Positions 1 through 8,633 are shown, numbered from the stretch's first letter. The stretch: 64,000 nt of DNA from OCS116 sp051531935 (GCA_051531935.1 JAOPTR010000016.1:496001-560000); one strand, 5' to 3'. A program made the numbers and translations. Notes: generated from the letters alone by a model not told the origin.

Positions 1-163
1 CTATTATTCAGGTACCACTGCCACTGAGATCAGCCAAAATGACGCAACTGACCTCTTCTCTAATATTGGTTTGGCAGATCAACTCACACCACAACGTGCT
101 GGCGGTCTAAATGCCATGATTAAGCGCATCCAACTCGAAGCAAACGCTCACCTAACCGCTTAA
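1..163 (+). CDS. sufE: SufE family cysteine desulfuration protein, C-terminal part
   Basis: The window opens inside a rightward reading frame (codons start at base 2) that ends with TAA at 161-163. The visible 53 residues include an LFSNIGLADQLTPQR segment followed by GGLNAMIKRI, which matches the C-terminal helix of SufE proteins (GL-x-x-x-LSPQR-x-x-G-x-x-AM-x-x-RI). SufE accepts sulfur from the cysteine desulfurase SufS and stimulates Fe-S cluster assembly in the cytosol; the Cys-bearing active-site loop lies outside the window. In rhizobial genomes sufE sits close to the same DUF6456, HTH and mucR genes found here, which supports the call. Partial at the left edge. Confidence 0.8.
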   Translation, partial: YYSGTTATEISQNDATDLFSNIGLADQLTPQRAGGLNAMIKRIQLEANAHLTA

Positions 164-165
164 AT

Positions 166-1017
166 TTATTTCAACCCAACACTGCTATTCACATCATGTG
201 CTGCCCAAGCCAAATACATGCTTTTTGGCTTTTGCTTAACGTCAATTTTGTAATATTGCGCAAGCCTGTCCAAAGCCATTGTCAGTAATAACTTGCCCGA
301 TCGCGCAGGCCAAGCCAGCGCCTTTTCCGTAGCTTCAAGCCCGTTCCCAAACAAACACACCTCAACTAATATCGCAGCAAAATCTTCGCCAACATATTCC
401 AAGGCTTCATAAAGCTGCTTTCTTGCCAAATATAGGCTCTCGCCAAGCCCAGTGTCTTTAACACCTGTATAATGTGGCTGCGGCGCAGAGGCTAATTTCT
501 CCCAATTCATGGTAATGTTAGGTTGCAAATTGGCATTCACAAATTTATCGAATAATTGTTGCCCCGCTTGTAAATGAGTTTCGTTCAAATATTTATGGCG
601 TATATTACGTTGTCGATTATAGAGCTTATAAATAGGCGAGTAATCACCCCCACTTTCTAATACTGTTTGGCTTCTCCTGCGTGGCAACGAAGCCAGTTTT
701 AAATTTTCACCCTCCCCTTCTGCCATATTGTCAGTGTGAGAGTTCTCTTCCAGATTTATAAAATATATAAACTCCGCCAGCCATTTCTGGCCAACCTCGG
801 TATAATTATAAATCAAATCAAAAAGTTTCAACCATTTATGATTTGCCATATTTTTAACAATTGCTGCTGGAAGCTTTTTTACAAAAACCAATTGCTGAGT
901 AGATTGCCTATATAAAGCCATCTGTTCAAATGGTAGTTTTTTAATCACGTGTTTTTTCTTAATCATTAATTGCAAAATGATCCGCGCTTCGCGTTCAAAC
1001 TCATTTTTACATAGCAT
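166..1017 (-). CDS. DUF6456 domain-containing protein
   Basis: A 283-residue protein of unknown molecular function. The C-terminal half carries the conserved DUF6456 region, with GESLYLARKQLYEAL and the hallmark WPARSGKLLLTMALDRLAQYY near the C terminus (about residues 245-265). The N-terminal part is basic and helical and may form an HTH-like fold, but that is only an impression. I prefer the start at 1017 (MLCKNEFERE), which overlaps the last codons of the upstream DnaA-like HTH gene by 11 bases; a start at 1047 would overlap by 41. It is therefore probably translationally coupled to that gene. The family is restricted to Alphaproteobacteria and usually accompanies mucR and sufE, suggesting a regulatory role (inference). 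Confidence 0.75.
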   Translation of the reverse strand: MLCKNEFEREARIILQLMIKKKHVIKKLPFEQMALYRQSTQQLVFVKKLPAAIVKNMANHKWLKLFDLIYNYTEVGQKWLAEFIYFINLEENSHTDNMAEGEGENLKLASLPRRRSQTVLESGGDYSPIYKLYNRQRNIRHKYLNETHLQAGQQLFDKFVNANLQPNITMNWEKLASAPQPHYTGVKDTGLGESLYLARKQLYEALEYVGEDFAAILVEVCLFGNGLEATEKALAWPARSGKLLLTMALDRLAQYYKIDVKQKPKSMYLAWAAHDVNSSVGLK

Positions 1018-1414
1018 AATAAGCTCCCTCACGTTGCTGCATGGCAAACTCGCGAATTGTTTTTTCCAATATTTCCAAAGTCAGGTCAAAGTTCATCTCA
1101 TCCCGTCTGTCTTCTACTAAATTACATGCATAAGCCACGGTTGTACGATCACGCTCAAATAACTTCCCTGTCTGTGTAAGGTTTAAACCACAACAAATGT
1201 GCGTTAGATACATTGCAACCTGCCTCGCAAATGCGATATGAGCTTGCGAACGAGATTTAGCCAAAATATCTCGGCTCGATACCCGAAATACTTTTGATAC
1301 CATTTCAATAATGACAGGCTTCACCCTGATAAATTGCAAATAGCTATCCTCACCCCTAAAAGTTGATCGATACTCATTATTTAAAAAAACATTTTCGCTT
1401 GATACTAAATTCAT
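1007..1414 (-). CDS. DnaA domain IV-like helix-turn-helix protein
   Basis: A 135-residue protein whose central part (about residues 55-105) resembles the DNA-binding domain IV of DnaA: AFARQVAMYLTH, then LTQTGKLFERDRTTVAYA, corresponding to the ARQIAMYL and FGRDHTTV signatures of DnaA. It lacks the AAA+ ATPase domain, so it is not a replication initiator by itself; it is expected to bind DNA as a regulator. Annotated in many Hyphomicrobiales simply as helix-turn-helix protein. It is followed by the DUF6456 gene with an 11-base overlap. The gap of about 250 bases upstream holds the mucR terminator and an AT-rich stretch that probably contains its promoter. Confidence 0.8.
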   Translation of the reverse strand: MNLVSSENVFLNNEYRSTFRGEDSYLQFIRVKPVIIEMVSKVFRVSSRDILAKSRSQAHIAFARQVAMYLTHICCGLNLTQTGKLFERDRTTVAYACNLVEDRRDEMNFDLTLEILEKTIREFAMQQREGAYYAM

Positions 1415-1611
1415 AACACCCTCAATACACCAATAAGTTGTAATTAATTAAAATCATCAAGCAGTATATTTGCATTAATTTTGAAGGCGGGGATAAAAAA
1501 ATTATACGAAACATTGATTTAATTAATTATCTCAATAATCAATGTTTTTTTACGCAACGTTATTTTATTTGCAAAACACAACCTATAGTAAATGAGTTTC
1601 ACTTGGCAGAC

Positions 1612-1637
1612 AAAAAAAAGCCCCTAAAAAGGGGCTT
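1612..1637 (-). terminator. Rho-independent terminator of mucR
   Basis: An inverted repeat AAGCCCC - TAAAAA - GGGGCTT at 1619-1637 is followed, read on the minus strand, by an uninterrupted T run (the A run at 1612-1619). It lies 26 bases past the mucR stop codon in the direction of mucR transcription. Classic intrinsic terminator. Confidence 0.85.
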
Positions 1638-1662
1638 TAAATCAATTATTTGATTTTATGTT

Positions 1663-2100
1663 TTAGTTTTGAGCTGCCTTACGACGACCTTTATGACCAA
1701 GGCCCATATTTTTCGCTAGTTTAGAGCGCGCTGCTGCATAATTTGGCGCGACCATTGGGTAATCTATAGGTAGACCCCATTTTTCTCTATAATCCTCTGG
1801 TGAGAGATTGTAGTGGGTGCGCAAATGGCGTTTAAGTGATTTAAACTTTTTGCCGTCTTCCAAACAAATCAAAAAGTCTTGGGAAATTGATTGTGAAATC
1901 GCAACAGCAGGTGCCTGCTTATTTTGATTTTTCCCATCAGTGCCCGCAACATTGTTCAAGGCAGTGTAGATATTCGTAATTAACGTTTCAACGTCATCAA
2001 TTGCTACAGAATTGTTAGCAACAAATGCGGCTGTAATGTCAGCCGTTAAATCAATCAATACATCATACTCAACATCTGTTGATTTTGAATCTTCAATCAT
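1663..2100 (-). CDS. mucR: MucR/Ros family zinc-finger transcriptional regulator
   Basis: A 145-residue global regulator. MucR/Ros proteins silence AT-rich horizontally acquired, exopolysaccharide, motility and virulence genes, and in several alphaproteobacteria they repress ctrA or CtrA targets. The N-terminal half is acidic and helical (oligomerisation region in the family). The C-terminal half has the prokaryotic C2H2-like finger: FLICLEDGKKFKSLKRHLRTHY at about residues 92-113, with the metal-ligand Cys and the two His of HLRTH, followed by LSPEDYREKWGLP and a basic tail ending GHKGRRK. The length (about 145) is typical. It has its own terminator and a long AT-rich upstream region with an inverted repeat, where autoregulation is expected from the family. 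Confidence 0.93.
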   Translation of the reverse strand: MIEDSKSTDVEYDVLIDLTADITAAFVANNSVAIDDVETLITNIYTALNNVAGTDGKNQNKQAPAVAISQSISQDFLICLEDGKKFKSLKRHLRTHYNLSPEDYREKWGLPIDYPMVAPNYAAARSKLAKNMGLGHKGRRKAAQN

Positions 2101-2516
2101 TATACTTCTCCATACATTCAGACTTTACAAGAGCCCTAGCTTCATATTTTACTGTACACATAGAAATAGTATTAAACCTTAGAAGGTCAAGTGAAATTAC
2201 ATAAAATACTTAATTTAATTAGTGTCTAGGTAAACAGCATAGACGATGTTCATAATAATTAAATAATACTTAGGTTTAAAATTGGGACAAACATAAGATA
2301 ACTTATTATTGCATTTAAAACATCTAGAATAAGTTATTCTTTTTGTAGTAATTAGCTAAATTTGCCACTTAATAACTCTTCCAACCAATAAAAATATGTT
2401 TTATACATAAAATTATCTTCTTCTGACGCGCTCAAAAAACTTATTAACTAAAACATTAGTGTATAACAAAATTTTTCACTGTTAACTCTAACATTAGCAA
2501 TGGTTAATATGGCGAA
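2101..2516. other. AT-rich intergenic region upstream of mucR and downstream of the Mrp operon
   Basis: These 416 bases contain no credible coding frame. The left part should hold the mucR promoter and 5' leader. A perfect 10-bp inverted repeat (ATAACTTATT at 2298-2307, AATAAGTTAT at 2328-2337, 20-base spacer) is the only clear structure. I see no good intrinsic terminator for the Mrp operon that ends at 2517. Confidence 0.6.
2298..2337. repeat. 10-bp inverted repeat in the mucR upstream region
   Basis: Perfect arms ATAACTTATT / AATAAGTTAT with a 20-base spacer, about 200 bases upstream of the mucR start. It could be an operator (MucR proteins bind AT-rich DNA with TpA steps and autoregulate) or a weak hairpin; the sequence alone does not decide. 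Confidence 0.45.
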
Positions 2517-2876
2517 TCAGTTTTGACTGTCTAAAACTTCGCCATTTTCGCTATATTTTCCATCAATCAAATTAATCTCAGTTTCTTTACAAGTTTTAAC
2601 ACCCGCAATGACCGAGGCTCTCGCCAATAAATGTGCCGAAACGGGAGTGGTCAAGATCAAAAATATCACGCCCGCAATAGATCTTGTAATTAACCCAACC
2701 TCCGCCGAGGCAACTGCCACGGCAATTAACAATAATCCGGCACCTAAAGTGCCTGCTTTACTCGCGGCATGCATACGCACATAAACATCTTGAAAGCGCA
2801 AAACGCCCAATGCACCAATTAAACTAAACAATGCGCCAATTATAATCAGTGCGCTGATAATCAATTCAATAATCAT
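2517..2876 (-). CDS. mnhG: Mrp Na+/H+ antiporter subunit G
   Basis: A 119-residue membrane protein with three predicted transmembrane segments. The segments GALGVLRFQDVYVRMHAASKAGTLG and ILTTPVSAHLLARASVIAG are the hallmarks of MnhG/PhaG (conserved FPD/FQDVYxRMHAAxKAxTLG and TxPVxAHxLARAA). It is the last gene of the seven-gene operon, 15 bases after mnhF. MrpG is one of the three small subunits (E, F, G) of the antiporter complex in the inner membrane; its individual role is poorly defined but complexes need it for activity. The short hydrophilic C-terminal tail is variable in the family. Confidence 0.93.
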   Translation of the reverse strand: MIIELIISALIIIGALFSLIGALGVLRFQDVYVRMHAASKAGTLGAGLLLIAVAVASAEVGLITRSIAGVIFLILTTPVSAHLLARASVIAGVKTCKETEINLIDGKYSENGEVLDSQN

Positions 2877-2891
2877 TTTTATCTCCGATAA

Positions 2892-3203
2892 TCAATCTGT
2901 TGGTTTTTTGTCTAATTGTATTTGGTTTTGCCCTTGCCATAATACATAGCGGGCAAATGCAACGGTTGCCAAAAAGCCAATAAGCCCCAACGCAATAGCC
3001 ACATCAATATAAGCAAATTGGGTGGTTCTAATGGCAAATATAGCAATAAATCCAATACCCAAAGACACCAAAACGTCCAAACATAATATCCTGTCAGAAA
3101 GTGTCGGGCCAATAATCAGGCGTATTGTTACCAATATAAATGCTATGATAAGCAAAACCTGTGCAATCAATGTTGCATAATCAAGATAAATATTTTCCAT
3201 CAT
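2892..3203 (-). CDS. mnhF: Mrp Na+/H+ antiporter subunit F
   Basis: A 103-residue inner-membrane protein with three hydrophobic segments. The motif RLIIGPTLSDRILCLDVL (about residues 27-44) corresponds to the family signature R-x-x-x-GPT-x-x-DR-x-x-A-x-D. The start overlaps the end of mnhE by 4 bases (ATGA), and mnhG follows after 15 bases. Part of the multisubunit Mrp cation/proton antiporter. In some organisms single F subunits (MrpF) have also been linked to cholate efflux; nothing here indicates this. Confidence 0.92.
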   Translation of the reverse strand: MMENIYLDYATLIAQVLLIIAFILVTIRLIIGPTLSDRILCLDVLVSLGIGFIAIFAIRTTQFAYIDVAIALGLIGFLATVAFARYVLWQGQNQIQLDKKPTD

Positions 3204-3676
3204 TCGAACACCTCAATCACTTTCTTTTCAAACCCGTTAGCAATGTCCAAAATTATCGCTTCTGGGTCACTTGCATCAATCGCATGCACATATAATGTCT
3301 TTTTATCGTCAGACACGTCTACGCTCAACGTGCCAGGAGTTAGGGTAATTAGGTTTGCCAATAATGTAATTTCAACATCAGTTTTCACCAAAAGCGGATA
3401 AGCAATAATTCCAGGCTTAAAATCCAATTTAGGCTTCAACACTAATACTGCCACCGTCACCGTGGCGAGTATTAACTCGTAAACAAACAATAAGAAGAGT
3501 GAAGCTATCTTGCGCGATTTCCTAAAATATAATCCGGCACCTAATTGTTCACGTACCAGCCAAATGGCCAACAGTCCAAACAAAAAGCCCATGAATAAAT
3601 TGAGAATTGAAAAATTCCCAGCAATGGCTGCCCATGCTAGAGATAATACAATGTGAAGTGTGAATATTCTCATCAT
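3200..3676 (-). CDS. mnhE: Mrp Na+/H+ antiporter subunit E
   Basis: A 158-residue membrane protein. N-terminal hydrophobic segments (about residues 5-40 and 55-80) are followed by a cytoplasmic C-terminal domain with the family motif LLANLITLTPGTLSVDVSDD (about residues 104-123) and the terminal HAIDASDPEA segment, both diagnostic of MnhE/PhaE. Starts and ends overlap the neighbouring subunit genes by four bases each (ATGA type), indicating tight translational coupling within the Mrp operon. Confidence 0.93.
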   Translation of the reverse strand: MMRIFTLHIVLSLAWAAIAGNFSILNLFMGFLFGLLAIWLVREQLGAGLYFRKSRKIASLFLLFVYELILATVTVAVLVLKPKLDFKPGIIAYPLLVKTDVEITLLANLITLTPGTLSVDVSDDKKTLYVHAIDASDPEAIILDIANGFEKKVIEVFE

Positions 3677-5247
3677 TCGCCTCCTGCTGCAAATGTCGCT
3701 TTGATATAAAGATCAACGTTCAACAAATCATAAGCTGCCAAATCTGCTTGCCTAATCAAAGTTCCTGGCATCACCCCCAAATACAATGTTAGTATAAATA
3801 TAATTCCAATCGGCAACATCATCACGCGCAATTGTTTTGCGCCCAGTCGTTTGCCTCGTGCTTCATAGTGGCCGTCTTCAACATCCACATCTCCACCGCG
3901 CCAGATCATTTGAATGCTCGCACGTCCAATCGCTGCAATGGTCAGAAAACTGCTAATCAATATCGCGGCAATTAACCACGAATGGCCTTGTTCAAACGCA
4001 GCCGTCACCATCATGTATTTTGGCCAAAGACCAGAGAAAGGTGGCAGGCCTGCAACCGCAAGCGCCAAACCAAAATAACAAATCGCCACATATGGGTTTT
4101 GCATCACAATACCGCCAATTTTAGCAATTTCAAAGCTACCCGCCATACGGCCAATCACACCAGATATTAAATATAATCCCGTCATCACAAGCATAGAGTG
4201 TACGGCATATTGCACCGTCGCCATTAATGCCAATTGGGTGTGTATAGCGATACCAATCATCAACATACCAACACCCGACATCAAAAGATAAGCCAACATG
4301 CGGCGTAGTTCAGATTGCGCAACAGCGCCAAGTCCACCTGCAATCACTGTCAAACCGCCAATAATTCCAAACAGCTCAAACGCAGCACCATTGCCTTCTG
4401 GGAAAGTGATGGTGAAAATGCGTAATAAAGCGTAAACGCCCACTTTGGTCAATAAACCCGCAAATATAGCCGATACCACCACCCTTGGCGTGTGATATGC
4501 AGCAGGTAACCAAAAATACATCGGAAAAGCCGCCGCTTTTATGCTGAATGCAAATAAGAACATAATAGATAATATAGCAAGTGTGCCTGTGGCATCACTT
4601 TGGGCTACTTTTACATAAAGGTCTGCAAAGTTTAAAGTACCTGTAACACCGTATAGCAAGCCCGTGGCAATCAAAAAGAATGTCGTACCTAATAAGTTCA
4701 GGAATGCATATTTCACTGCGCCATCAAGTTGAATTTTCTCGCCGCCCAATATCAATAGCCCGAATGATGAAATCAACATCACCTCAAACCAAACATATAA
4801 GTTAAATATATCACCCGTTAAAAACGATCCATTTACGCCAACCAATAACATCAAAACCAATGTATAGTAACCAGCCTTAGTCGCTGCCTTGTCTACGTCT
4901 GCGGGGCTATATAATATAATCAAAAATGTCACTAAGGATGCCACAATGGCAAATATAGCGCTTAACGCATCAGCGGTAAAAGCAATGCCATATGGCGCCA
5001 ACCAACCAGACATCGTTAAACTTTGCGGGCCGTTGATTATAACGTCAAAAAACAAATAACCCGAGCCAACTAAAGATATAAGGCTGGCTATGAGCGCAAG
5101 GTAAAATTGAAATTTATCTTTTTGGCGCAATGTTAGTGAAAGTGCAGCCAATACCAATGGCGCAAGCACGGGTAGCAATATATTCCAATCCGCCAATGTA
5201 GTCGGCGTGGTCTTCATCGCTTCACTAATTAAATGTGGGTCTGCCAT
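3673..5247 (-). CDS. mnhD: Mrp Na+/H+ antiporter subunit D
   Basis: A 524-residue polytopic membrane protein of the proton-translocating NADH-quinone oxidoreductase M/N-like (proton_antipo_M) family. MrpD forms one of the ion channels of the antiporter. The central motif FAFSIKAAAFPMYFWLPAAYHTPRVVVSA (about residues 231-259) contains the conserved Lys and the H-x-x-x-P signature shared with NuoM/NuoN; further on, LRRMLAYLLMSGVG is the conserved region around the second functional Lys/Arg. ATG at 5247 gives MADPHLISEAM; a start at 5217 (MKTTPTT) is also possible. Separated by 19 bases from mnhC and overlapping mnhE by four. Confidence 0.95.
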   Translation of the reverse strand: MADPHLISEAMKTTPTTLADWNILLPVLAPLVLAALSLTLRQKDKFQFYLALIASLISLVGSGYLFFDVIINGPQSLTMSGWLAPYGIAFTADALSAIFAIVASLVTFLIILYSPADVDKAATKAGYYTLVLMLLVGVNGSFLTGDIFNLYVWFEVMLISSFGLLILGGEKIQLDGAVKYAFLNLLGTTFFLIATGLLYGVTGTLNFADLYVKVAQSDATGTLAILSIMFLFAFSIKAAAFPMYFWLPAAYHTPRVVVSAIFAGLLTKVGVYALLRIFTITFPEGNGAAFELFGIIGGLTVIAGGLGAVAQSELRRMLAYLLMSGVGMLMIGIAIHTQLALMATVQYAVHSMLVMTGLYLISGVIGRMAGSFEIAKIGGIVMQNPYVAICYFGLALAVAGLPPFSGLWPKYMMVTAAFEQGHSWLIAAILISSFLTIAAIGRASIQMIWRGGDVDVEDGHYEARGKRLGAKQLRVMMLPIGIIFILTLYLGVMPGTLIRQADLAAYDLLNVDLYIKATFAAGGE

Positions 5248-5266
5248 AATTCTAGATCCGTCTTGT

Positions 5267-5644
5267 TCAATAAGTCAGCTTGGTTAATTCAGTTGTTTCT
5301 GGCTCTGCAATGCGCATATCATCACTATTGTCAGTGCCAAGGCTTTCATAAGCGCGGTAGGTTAAAACCAGTACAAATGAAAACAAAGCAAAACCAATCA
5401 CAATCGCAGTCAATATCAATGCTTGGGGTAACGGGTTCGCAATGCCTGTCAAAGTGCCATGTTGGTCAGCAGGTATAATGGGCGGTATTTCGCGCGTCAC
5501 TCTGCCCACAGTAAAAATAAGCAAGTTCACTGCGTTGCCCAATAAGGCGACACCCAAAACAAGCCTAATCACGCTGCGGCTCATCATTAAATAAGTGCTT
5601 GTGGCAAAAATCAGGCCCACCAAAACTGTTAAATAAAATTCCAT
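5267..5644 (-). CDS. mnhC: Mrp Na+/H+ antiporter subunit C
   Basis: A 125-residue protein with three transmembrane helices, homologous to NuoK. The motifs GVALLGNAVNLLIFTVGR (about residues 31-48) and DPLPQALILTAIVIGFA-like NPLPQALILTAIVIGFA (about 70-86) are characteristic of MnhC/PhaC. The start codon shares one base with the stop of mnhB (TGATG). The C-terminal tail after the third helix is hydrophilic and acidic. Confidence 0.94.
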   Translation of the reverse strand: MEFYLTVLVGLIFATSTYLMMSRSVIRLVLGVALLGNAVNLLIFTVGRVTREIPPIIPADQHGTLTGIANPLPQALILTAIVIGFALFSFVLVLTYRAYESLGTDNSDDMRIAEPETTELTKLTY

Positions 5645-6060
5645 CAGTCAGCCTCCTCAAGTGTTAAAGCAATTGCAGTAATCGCCCCCACAACCACAAA
5701 CCACACACCAATGTCAAAAATCATCGGGGTCGATAAATCAAAATAATCAACATTGCCAAGCGGTACTTTCCACCAGATACCCGATAAAAATGGCACTTGG
5801 TTGATGTATGAAGGGATGCCACTGGCAGCCGCCATCAACACACCAAAACCGGCTAAACTTACAGGGTGAAAATACAAAGCGCGTCTCACTGCTTGCACAC
5901 CAGATGATATGCCAAATAATGCCATGGCCGATGCTGCAATCAACCCACCAATAAACCCGCCACCAGGCTCGTTATGCCCGCGTAATAATACGAATAGTGA
6001 AAAAATAATCATCAGTGCGGTTAATGCTGGGGCGATGGTGCGTAAAATTAATGTGTTCAT
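5644..6060 (-). CDS. mnhB: Mrp Na+/H+ antiporter subunit B
   Basis: A 138-residue membrane protein with four predicted helices and the MnhB-domain signature LRGHNEPGGGFIGGLIAASA (about residues 26-45) plus TPMIFDIGVWFVVVGA near the C terminus. It is encoded as a separate protein, overlapping mnhA by four bases, rather than being fused to the C terminus of subunit A as in the six-gene (group 2) Mrp systems. This makes the operon a seven-gene, group 1-like arrangement. Confidence 0.93.
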   Translation of the reverse strand: MNTLILRTIAPALTALMIIFSLFVLLRGHNEPGGGFIGGLIAASAMALFGISSGVQAVRRALYFHPVSLAGFGVLMAAASGIPSYINQVPFLSGIWWKVPLGNVDYFDLSTPMIFDIGVWFVVVGAITAIALTLEEAD

Positions 6061-8408
6061 TTGGCAGACTCCTGTAATTCTTGGTCACTCTTCTGGCTGT
6101 CATGTTTATGGTCTTTGGGTTTTAATTTAATCAACGCCAGCACAACAATACCCGTGGTCATCACCACCGAAATCTCGCCAAGCGTATCCAAAGCTCTAAA
6201 GTCGACCAAAATCACATTCACAATATTATGTCCATGTGCAATGGCCGCACTATATTTGGTGAAATAATCTGATAAACTCATATCCAATTCGGTCTGCATC
6301 ACGCGCAATAGCAATAATGCAAAACCCGAACCAACAGCAATGGCAACAACTGTGGCCACAACGGCTTCTAAACCATTTTTAGCATCGTTTTTGTCCAATT
6401 TAAGCCGCGTCATTACCAAGGCCAAAATAATTACCGATAAAGTTTCAACCATAAATTGGGTAAATGATAAATCTGGCGCCCCAAATAACATAAATAATAT
6501 AGCAACAGCAAAACCCAATATACCAAGCGATACAATGGCTGTTAAGCGCGATGTCGCCACCAAAACAGCATAGAGGCCAAGCACCGCAATCAGCAATATT
6601 CCTGCCTCATAAAATGTTGGTTTTTCAAGCGCTGCAAAATCAATTGTTGGTAAGGCATCATAGGCTAACATCGGCACCCAAATCACCAATGCCAACAAAA
6701 CAAAGGTATTGCGCATATAGGTTTTCAAATGACCCGTTTGGAATAGATTGGTAATCAATTGAGAAACCAAAAGCAAAAGCGCCATAAATTGGTCAAAGCC
6801 TTTATTCGGCCCCCAACCAATCCAATTCAATGTGGCGTCTGCAAAAGCACGTACCTTGTCGTAAAAATAGAATATCAAACCACCCAAAGCCATGGTTAAA
6901 AGACTCAACATAAGCGGCGCGTTAATACCGCCCCAAAGGTGTAAATTGGTTTCAGCGTTCACATTGGCAATACTGCTAATAGCGCTATGAATAATCGTAT
7001 GCCCCAAATAAGCAATGCCCACCCCAGCAGCCAAGCCAGTTAAACCGAGCATCAATGGCCCTAGCCACAGCATAATAGAACCTTCATGCGCTTGCTTTGG
7101 CATTTTGCCCAGCTCACCCAACATTGGTTTCAACGCCACAGCAAAGCCAATGGCAAACATTAAAGCGTTGCCAATAATCGCCACCACTAACAATATGGTC
7201 GATAGTGGGTCACCATGTAATAAAGCATGATACATGCTTTCTTTAGCCACAAAACCAACCAAAGGAATAATCCCACCCATAGATAAGGCAGCTATTAAAG
7301 CAGCAAAAAATGTGATCGGCATTTTACGTCTCAGGCCACCAAGTTTGGTAATGTCAATCGTACCTGCTTCGTGGTAAATGGTGCCTGCCACCATAAACAA
7401 ACCACCTTTAAAGAGTGAATGCGCCAAAAGATAAAGCACAGCACCTTCAATAGCGCCCTCGCCACCTGCACCCAAAAGCATGGTCAAAAGACCAAGTGAT
7501 GCCATTGTTGTATAGGCGAGCATTTGTTTCAAATCTGTCTGGCGAATGGCAATAAATGTACCCGCCAATAAAGTGAACCCGCCAAATATTCCCAAAATTA
7601 GCGACCATTCAACCGTGTCGCCCAATATCGGGTAGGTACGCATCATCAAGTAAATACCTGCTTTCACCATGGTTGCAGAATGCAAAAAAGCACTCACAGG
7701 TGTTGGTGCTTCCATCGCGTTTGGTAACCAAAAGTGAAAAGGAAATTGTGCCGATTTTGTAAACGCACCCAATAATATCAGAATTAAAATCACAAAATAT
7801 AAATCAAGATTCTTAATCTCATCACCAAATTGCAATATTTCATACATTTCAAAATTACCAACTGAAGTGCCCAAAATAACAAACCCAGCCAATAACGCCA
7901 AACCACCAAGCCCAGTTACCACTAAGGCTTGTAAGGCTGCGCGGCGCGATGCTTTGCGCAAATGGTCAAAGCCGATCAATAAGAATGAGGTTACCGAGGT
8001 CAGTTCCCAAAATAAGAAAATCGCCATCAAGTTAGATGATAAAACAACACCCAACATCGAAGCCATAAACATCAGCATAAAGGCAAAAAATCGTCCCAAA
8101 TGCACATGGCCTTTTAAATACCCACCACTATAAATCATTATAAATGTGCCAATGCCCGATATCAGCAATGCAAATAACAAGCTAATTCCATCAAGATAGA
8201 ATGTCATATTCAGCCCAAGGCTAGGTATCCAAGGGTGAAATTCAAAAATACCACGGCTAGCCATTACTTGGTCATATTGACCTAAAAAATATACGAAAAT
8301 AGAGGCAGGCAAAATCGCCAATACCCAACCAGCGCGGTAGCCAAGAAAACGTTTTAACGTTGGTGCAAATAATGCCAAAATAAAGCCAGATAAAACCGCT
8401 AAAAGCAT
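6057..8408 (-). CDS. mnhA: Mrp Na+/H+ antiporter subunit A
   Basis: A 783-residue polytopic protein, first gene of the Mrp operon. The N-terminal two thirds are NuoL-like: FTKSAQFPFHFWLPNAMEAPTPVSAFLHSATMVKAGIYL (about residues 222-260) contains the functional Lys and His residues of the NuoL/MrpA family, and DLKQMLAYTTMASLG follows. The C-terminal part includes the MrpA-specific MbhD/DUF4040-type helices (SFTQFMVETLSVIILALVMTRL, about 658-680). MrpA is thought to carry the main Na+ or H+ path; with subunits B-G it exchanges cytosolic Na+ (or K+) for protons and supports pH and salt homeostasis. A candidate CtrA box lies 85 bases upstream of the start. Confidence 0.95.
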   Translation of the reverse strand: MLLAVLSGFILALFAPTLKRFLGYRAGWVLAILPASIFVYFLGQYDQVMASRGIFEFHPWIPSLGLNMTFYLDGISLLFALLISGIGTFIMIYSGGYLKGHVHLGRFFAFMLMFMASMLGVVLSSNLMAIFLFWELTSVTSFLLIGFDHLRKASRRAALQALVVTGLGGLALLAGFVILGTSVGNFEMYEILQFGDEIKNLDLYFVILILILLGAFTKSAQFPFHFWLPNAMEAPTPVSAFLHSATMVKAGIYLMMRTYPILGDTVEWSLILGIFGGFTLLAGTFIAIRQTDLKQMLAYTTMASLGLLTMLLGAGGEGAIEGAVLYLLAHSLFKGGLFMVAGTIYHEAGTIDITKLGGLRRKMPITFFAALIAALSMGGIIPLVGFVAKESMYHALLHGDPLSTILLVVAIIGNALMFAIGFAVALKPMLGELGKMPKQAHEGSIMLWLGPLMLGLTGLAAGVGIAYLGHTIIHSAISSIANVNAETNLHLWGGINAPLMLSLLTMALGGLIFYFYDKVRAFADATLNWIGWGPNKGFDQFMALLLLVSQLITNLFQTGHLKTYMRNTFVLLALVIWVPMLAYDALPTIDFAALEKPTFYEAGILLIAVLGLYAVLVATSRLTAIVSLGILGFAVAILFMLFGAPDLSFTQFMVETLSVIILALVMTRLKLDKNDAKNGLEAVVATVVAIAVGSGFALLLLRVMQTELDMSLSDYFTKYSAAIAHGHNIVNVILVDFRALDTLGEISVVMTTGIVVLALIKLKPKDHKHDSQKSDQELQESAK

Positions 8409-8492
8409 ATTTTCCTCAATTCATAGGGGATTAGCACGGTAAAAACTGCGCCAAGGGGATTCAGAATTATCTGCCAGACTCGGCTTTTATAG

Positions 8493-8508
8493 TTAATGTG
8501 CGGTTAAT
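8493..8508 (-). promoter_or_regulatory. Candidate CtrA-binding site in the mnhA/msrB divergent region
   Basis: Read on the minus strand the sequence is TTAA-CCGCACA-TTAAC, a perfect fit to the full CtrA consensus TTAA-N7-TTAAC. It lies about 85 bases upstream of mnhA and about 126 bases upstream of msrB. CtrA is the essential cell-cycle response regulator of most Hyphomicrobiales. A single such match can occur by chance in AT-rich DNA. Confidence 0.45.
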
Positions 8509-8633
8509 GAAATATTTATACATCGAAACAATTCCAATAAGCCCCGAATTTTACAACATAATATCAAAACATTGCGCTTGTAACTTGCCCAAAGACTGCT
8601 TATCTTCGTCTAACAATATGAAGGATTACCGCT

